Source: Gnetum montanum
Taxonomy: Eukaryota > Streptophyta > Gnetopsida > Gnetales > Gnetaceae
Assembly: GCA_015680685.1 (NCBI GenBank)
Contig: MNCI01011140.1
Coordinates: 67,307 to 131,306 of the forward strand
Direction: 5' to 3'
DNA length: 64,000 nt
Under the pieces are notes generated by a model, which was given only the letters and a program-made list of their open reading frames with translations, made no database searches and was not told the DNA's origin. The stretch's first letter is position 1; every line of letters starts with the position of its first letter. Below are positions 58,621 through 64,000 of this stretch, piece after piece. Position numbers and translations under genes: made by a program.

Positions 58621-59204
58621 ACAGCCTCTCTTGCTTAGATCTCTATACTTAAGAGCTTTCTTTCTTACTCATGGTATTGAAAATTGTGAATTACATTAAT
58701 ATTTATGTATAACAAAGAAATAAGAAACCTAGAAACCTACCCTCAACTTAACTTGACAATATTTAGATGTTTTCATGGTTTTCTCACCTTCTCCTTGGTT
58801 GTTTCATCCTTTTGCAACTTACCCCAAATATGTGCCAAATTAGGAGGGGAAATTTTGAAATTTTTCCTTATTGTACAGGTCATGTTAGGCCTTGGGGAGA
58901 CATATCTTATCAAAACTAGCTTTCCAGGAAGGCATCTCCTATTTTGACAAGACATCTTCTTTGGGGACAAGATGTTTCCTCCTAATAGGAGACATCTTGG
59001 TCAAGATGTCTTCTTGTGGCAGGAGATGTCTTGGACAAGATGTTTTTCCTTCTATAAGATTTCTTCCTCGAGAAGACTACAAGATTAGCAAGACATCTTC
59101 TTTGTATCCAAAACATCTTCTGTCAACCCCCAAGTCTTAGCCAAGACATCATCTTCAAGCCCAAAACCTACAAACAAAAATGTAGGGAAGAACAAGGGGA
59201 TGGG
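58621..59204. other. Unassigned sequence rich in agacatctt/aagatgtct words
   Basis: Should begin as the continuation of element F's LTR. 58940-59150 has many copies of AGACATCTT in both orientations, including a perfect inverted repeat with 10-bp arms and a 2-base spacer (58990-59011). No gene seen. Confidence 0.5.
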
Positions 59205-60058
59205 AAGAGATGTCCCTACACTAGTACTACCCCTAATCCATAATTGGATGCATCTATCATAATGTGAAATGGTTTGAACCAATCTAGTATATGTAGAATT
59301 GACATTTCTATGAGCTTCTATGTTAAGAGCTAGAATGCTCATTTGCATTCCTCAGTTCATTCAAATGATGCATCCTTCTTAATAAGCTTCACTAGCAATT
59401 TGATGATTTTGAAGAATTTTTCAATAAAGCATATATAGTAAACCTGTGCATCCAAGAAGGAATCTCACATCCTTGACTATTTGAGATTGTTTGAGAATCC
59501 CTTAGATGATCTTTATCTTTTCTAGGTCCACCTTAATTGCTTTTTCTAAAATTTAGTGCCCCAAGATAATGCTCTCTTGGACTATCAAATGGTCTTTTTT
59601 GCTAATTAAGCCTTAGATTAGACTCCATATATTATTTTAGTGTCTACTTAAGGTGATCCAATACTTATTGGAAATTAACACCATAAGTGGGGAAGTCATC
59701 CATGAATACTTCCATGCCATTACTAGTTTTCTACTAAAAGATTCTCTAGATAAGGTGTTGAAAAGTGGTAGGGGCATTACATTGGTTGAAGGAGATCTTT
59801 TTGTATATAAATGTTCCCTAGGGACTTGTAAATGTTATTTTCCCCTAATCTTGTAATGCAATCTAGATTTGGTTATAGCCACTCTATTTATCAAGAAAAC
59901 TATAATACATGTGACCTTCTATGGTGTCCAACACCTAATCCACAAATGGAAAAGAAAAATGATCTTTAAAGATGATAATGTTTAACCATTTTAAGTCTAT
60001 ATAGATCCTCCATTACTCTCCTTTCATTAGTACAATGATAAGAGGGATTTCCTTTTTA
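59205..60058 (-). pseudogene. Athila-type RT-RNase H fragment
   Basis: Minus strand in order: SGYNQI near 59880, GTFIYKKISFNQCNAPTTFQ, EVFMDDFPTYGVNF (catalytic FMDD, near 59700), VKDVRFLLGCTG near 59470, then ASFEWTEECK and FHIMIDASNYGLGVVL (RNase H start). FMDDF with the following Y-G-x-x-F is Athila wording. Frames shift and stops are many. Cut at the right by G and at the left near 59205. It shows that an autonomous Athila existed in this genome. Confidence 0.75.
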
Positions 60059-60063
60059 TTATT

Positions 60064-61094
60064 TGATGAGACGTGATATGTTGGGTAACTATGTTGATGC
60101 ATCCATATTGATGTGGCCTCATTGATGCATCCTTGACAATGCATATTAGATGCATTGACACATATGTATCAATGAGGTAGCATTGATGCATCCCTGGGTA
60201 ACACATCTCATATGCATTAACACATCCTCATTAATGCATCCCTATTGATGTATACTCATCGATACATCCTGTTGATGCATCATCGTCAATGCAACCAAAT
60301 ACATTAACACATCCTCATTGGTGAAATGTCTATATTTTCCTATAAATATGTAAGCACCTGCAATGTATTTGGCATCATTTGGTTAGTAATGTAGGTAGAC
60401 CCTTTTAGTTTTCTCCCATAATATTAGCAAATAGTTAGTTAGTTCTTGAAGTGTGAATTTGGATTAGTTGTATGACATATTATTCAAATTGCATTGTACC
60501 TAGACACATTTCATGAATGACAATAAGATTGAGATTGATTCCTATTCATTGTAGCACTTTGACTTAGAATAGATTTTCTTTCAATGCAATTTATTTTCTA
60601 TGTACTTAGTTAATATTTACATTTTTATGTACATTTATCAGTTGATGGAATGAGCATGACCATTTTTGAGCATAAACACATATTCACTTGGTAATCCTAG
60701 TAGCATTATTGCTTGGCTTACCCAATATCATAAAACTTAGTAATCCCAATAGTGGGTATGTGAGTTTAGGATGTGTATGACAAGCTAGGAATAAAGACTC
60801 ATCACCCTTAGGATAGTTGAGGATTTAATTCTATTATTAATTAGATTAAATAATTAATTTCTATATCATTATTTAGTTAGTTTTAGTCTTGCAAAACATC
60901 ATAATCATATGCCTCACTTTGGAGTAAATCACACATGCCAAAGCTACCACTAGTGCAAGTGAGAAGACAATGACATATGATTAATGCATAGCAATCTAGA
61001 TACCACACTAGTCCTATCCACAGAATTTGACCAAATTACACATGAACGCTTGTGATTTGTATGGTTTTGTGTAGGGGATATCCATTTCTCATCA
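60064..61094 (+). repeat. 5' LTR of G
   Basis: 1031 bp, TGATGAG...CTCATCA. U3 (60086-60310) carries about five copies of a TTGATGCATCC-type word with the palindrome GATGCATC. TATA box 60341-60348. Confidence 0.8.
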
Positions 61095-61095
61095 T

Positions 61096-61113
61096 TAGCA
61101 CCACTAGCACCGA
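61096..61113 (+). promoter_or_regulatory. Decayed primer binding site of G
   Basis: TAGCACCACTAGCACCGA, one base after the LTR; only about half of the tRNA-Asp complement matches. Called from position. Confidence 0.4.
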
Positions 61114-61214
61114 TCTAGATTAGTTATATTACAAACAATCATTGTAAAAGTATTAAAGACTTATCTTTTAAGAAATATTAATAATTTAAGTCACACACAT
61201 TATTAATTAAAAAC

Positions 61215-63960
61215 ATGTATTATTCGCATAGGGCCAATAATGGATCACATGATTAGAACACTAGGAAAAATGATAGGTTTTATATTGAAGAGAATTAGAG
61301 TAAACTACTACAAGGAGGAATCTCATATGCTCATCTTGACCTTTATTACATTGAAGGACCATATTCAATTATCACAAATAACACTAAAGGGGATGAAACA
61401 ATCCTAGATCAAGGAGGGCCTCAAGGCCTAGGACCTCTTGCAAACCTATAAGAGAGGAATCAAGGGACCATAAGAGGAGATATAGGAGCCATGACAATTC
61501 TCCTAGTGCACCATCTTTGTGTTCATCTTCAAAGTCTAGTTTTAGAGAAAGTGAACATAGGTATAGAGATAGAGATATACTAAGAGGTCAAGAGGAAGAA
61601 AGCTTAAGATAAATAAAAATAAATATTATTGCCACAACATGTCTAATGATGATGAACCCTTGTTGGATATTAGAAGCATGATATAGATCACAGAGGTAGT
61701 CAGAATACCCATAGACATTAGAGGGAAAGTTGCATCAAATGGATTAATATGAATAACATTCCTAGATTTAAGAGAGACTATAATTCTAATCCACAATATC
61801 CTTTACAAGCCTTCCATGATGCCTACACCTTGCCTAATATCAAAAGCAAGTGGAAAAAGATTATGCTCTTCCGTAGAACACTAATAGAAGAATCTAAAAC
61901 TTGGTATAGATCATTGGAACCAAATTCAATCGATTGGTGATCCTTAATGCTTGAGATATTTAATGAAAAATACAAAACCTATGAAGGAGTGTCTAGTCTA
62001 AGAAAAAAAATTTAAGAGTAGAAGTAAGAAAACCATGAATCTTTGGATATAGCCTTGGACAAATATTATTCTCTAGCACATAGACATCTAAGCCTTGGTT
62101 TTTCTCAAAGAGAGTAGTTGTATCACATCATAGATGGACTTCATAACAAAATAAGGGAGACCCTTGGGATCTAAGCACAAGAATAATTATCAAAACTAAG
62201 AGCCCATCAGATGCAAAGGCTAGTTGGACAGGTGGAAAAATAAGAAGGGGAGCTATGTAAAAGGGAGAGTGTAGAGGAATATAACTAGGATCCAACTCTT
62301 TACAAGAAAGAGATCCATATTATGATTAGGAAAAAGAGATAGGTCTTTATGAGTTGATTTCACACAAAACCTTACCAATACAAATGTATATTATTGAGAT
62401 TAAAGCAAGGGTAGATTAGATGTGGCAGTTGATGAGTGAAAAAGTTACAACCAACTTGAAAATCATACAAGAGAAGGTAAAGTAAAAAGCATTAAGTGAT
62501 CAAAATAAGAAGAGAAAAAAAAAGAAACTAGTAAGGACACTTATTGGAAAAAATAAAAAATAGCTATAATAGAAGAGATTATAGACTCAAACATAAAAGA
62601 GGATGATGGATGTGAAATCTATTACTATGAACATCCAAAGGGTTATTGCCTAGTTATGTTACATCTATAAGAATCTAGGACATTTTCTTTGAATCATATG
62701 TTCATAGAAAAGAAAATGATTAGTAGATTGTGTGATCCAGAATGTAATTATTTATATTCCTACAAAAAATGGTTTTATCCTAGTGAGACTTCTTGTCAAC
62801 CTCAAGACTACTATCAAATGTAGTGTCAAAACCCAGAGTCGTGGGGGATGTCATCCACCAACAATCAATACCCCTATTGCTAGTTGAACCCTTATGGATA
62901 CAACCTATTTCTTCAAATGATTCTACTTCCCCTACCTCAAATCACCACTACTACTCTCTTGAATATCATCAACCCATAACATCTCTTGTGTGATTGTCAT
63001 CTCATGCTTCTCATCATTTGTCACATCCTCAACACTATTATATCTCCCTCCAAAAATGTCACCACCAATAATGTAGGAAGGATTGGCATCACAACCTCAA
63101 CAAAAGAATGCAACTTGTGCTATGAACATACAAAAGGATGATAATCTTAGTATATCTTAACAAAAGTCTTGGAAATGTTCTTTCTTCAAGATAGTTCCCA
63201 CACATGTGAATAAAACTAGTAGACCTACTAGCTGATGAGAACTAGCATAAGAACAATTTGGTGTAAACTTTGTCCTTGCAAAAATAATGTCTCCTAATCC
63301 TACAAAAAAGCCAATAACCATTAGCACTCCAACATAAAACATAAAAGATGAACCTATCAATGTAAAGAAACAAAAAATTCTATGCATTACTAATAATGAT
63401 AAAGGATGTAGTTGTGAGCTAAAAGTTCAAAATGATAACATGATCCCTATACCAATCCATAACAAATTTAAGGAACAAGTGTGTATGCAAAACTATGTTT
63501 ACACAATAGCCACTAAACCAAGAGATACCCAGTGACTAGGAAATGAAAATACCAAACTGTTCAAAGGATGCATAGAAACATCCAACCCACTTATTAGTTC
63601 TAGCCATCAAAAAATGAACCAAATAGAAAACTTAGAGAAAGACAACTTTCACTTTGACTATACAACAAAAGAAGATGTTAATTAAGAAGACCCAATAAAA
63701 AAATAGAAAATAAAAAAGGAAACATATCTTGATTCTCTAAAAAGAATATACCTTCTATTCTAGCTAAAGATAGGTCTCCAAATGATCAAAACTTGATTAT
63801 CATTAGTGTTAAATATTCTAACAAGAAAAAACTTAAATTACTAAAGATGATAAATGAAAAACTTATGGTGTATAACCAAGGGAAAATGTAGTCCATTTTT
63901 TGAATGGTTGCCCATGATTTTAGTTATGGGGAGATACCCCATCTTGAATTAAGAACTAAT
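61215..63960 (+). pseudogene. gag: gag of G, decayed
   Basis: From ATG 61215 (MYYSHRANNGSHD) to about 63960. Ser/Arg-rich N-terminus, core near 61749-62200 (PLQAFHDAYTLPN, SKTWYRSLEPNS), acidic linker, degenerate knuckle near 62610-62650, Pro/Ser-rich tail. Many stops. The end carries a hairpin-like ATGGGGAGATACCCCAT (63926-63942). Longer than family-A gag by several hundred bases. Confidence 0.7.
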
Positions 63961-64000
63961 AAGTGCATTTTTAATTTTTTGCTTTATAATTTTTAAATCA

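Larger units (their letters stand above)
60064..64000 (+). mobile_element. Athila-like element G (C subfamily), 5' part
   Basis: Full 5' LTR, decayed primer site and gag; it runs off the right edge. Very close in layout to element C. The left flank is TTATT; the right flank is not in the window. Confidence 0.75.

Overview
The window looks like gene-free nuclear DNA of a land plant, most likely a seed plant with a large, repeat-rich genome. The evidence is the repeat content: Ty3/gypsy LTR retrotransposons with Athila-like, Tat-like and other Ty3 features, plant-style primer binding sites (tRNA-Asp and tRNA-iMet), AT-rich spacers, and decay dominated by C-to-T and G-to-A transitions. I found no bacterial operon, tRNA, rRNA or intact host gene. 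The species cannot be named from this sequence. Almost every open frame is a fragment of a decayed retrotransposon.

Layout. Positions 1-1206 hold the 3' end of a family-A element (LTR 267-1206). 1207-3818 is unassigned AT-rich DNA. 3824-12896 is a complete family-A element (A-1, plus strand, target duplication ACTAG). 12902-14275 is the gag, tRNA-iMet primer site and LTR edge of an old minus-strand Ty3 element (F). 14276-58615 is one 11.8-kb minus-strand Ty3 element (D) spread over 44 kb by insertions: A-2 (16187-23021) in its 3' LTR, C (about 24995-37542) in its interior, and B (45323-58488) in its 5' LTR. A-3 (28089-34280) sits inside C. With the guests removed, the two D LTRs are both 2683 bp and are flanked by CTTAT/CTTAC. 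58621-59204 is unassigned, 59205-60058 is an Athila-type RT-RNase H fragment, and 60064-64000 is the 5' part of another C-like element (G).

Families A, C and G carry an Athila-like gag and a tRNA-Asp primer site but no recognisable pol, so they look non-autonomous. Family A also has a second gene (ORF2) just before the polypurine tract. In three copies it is preceded by a TATA-like box, a leader of about 250 nt and a candidate GT-AG intron (exactly 242 bp in two copies), which suggests its own transcription unit. Element B has Tat-type RT, two RNase H domains and an integrase with DD35E intact. Where gag and protease are expected it has a degenerate tandem array of about 183 bp units, each built around an inverted repeat. 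Element D has an archaeal-type RNase H between protease and RT.

The strongest second-look items are the ORF2 transcription unit, the hairpin array in B, a polypurine-like motif found up to three times per A/C element, the palindrome arrays upstream of the LTR TATA boxes, and the RNase H order in D. All identities and lengths were counted by eye; no alignment or database search was run.
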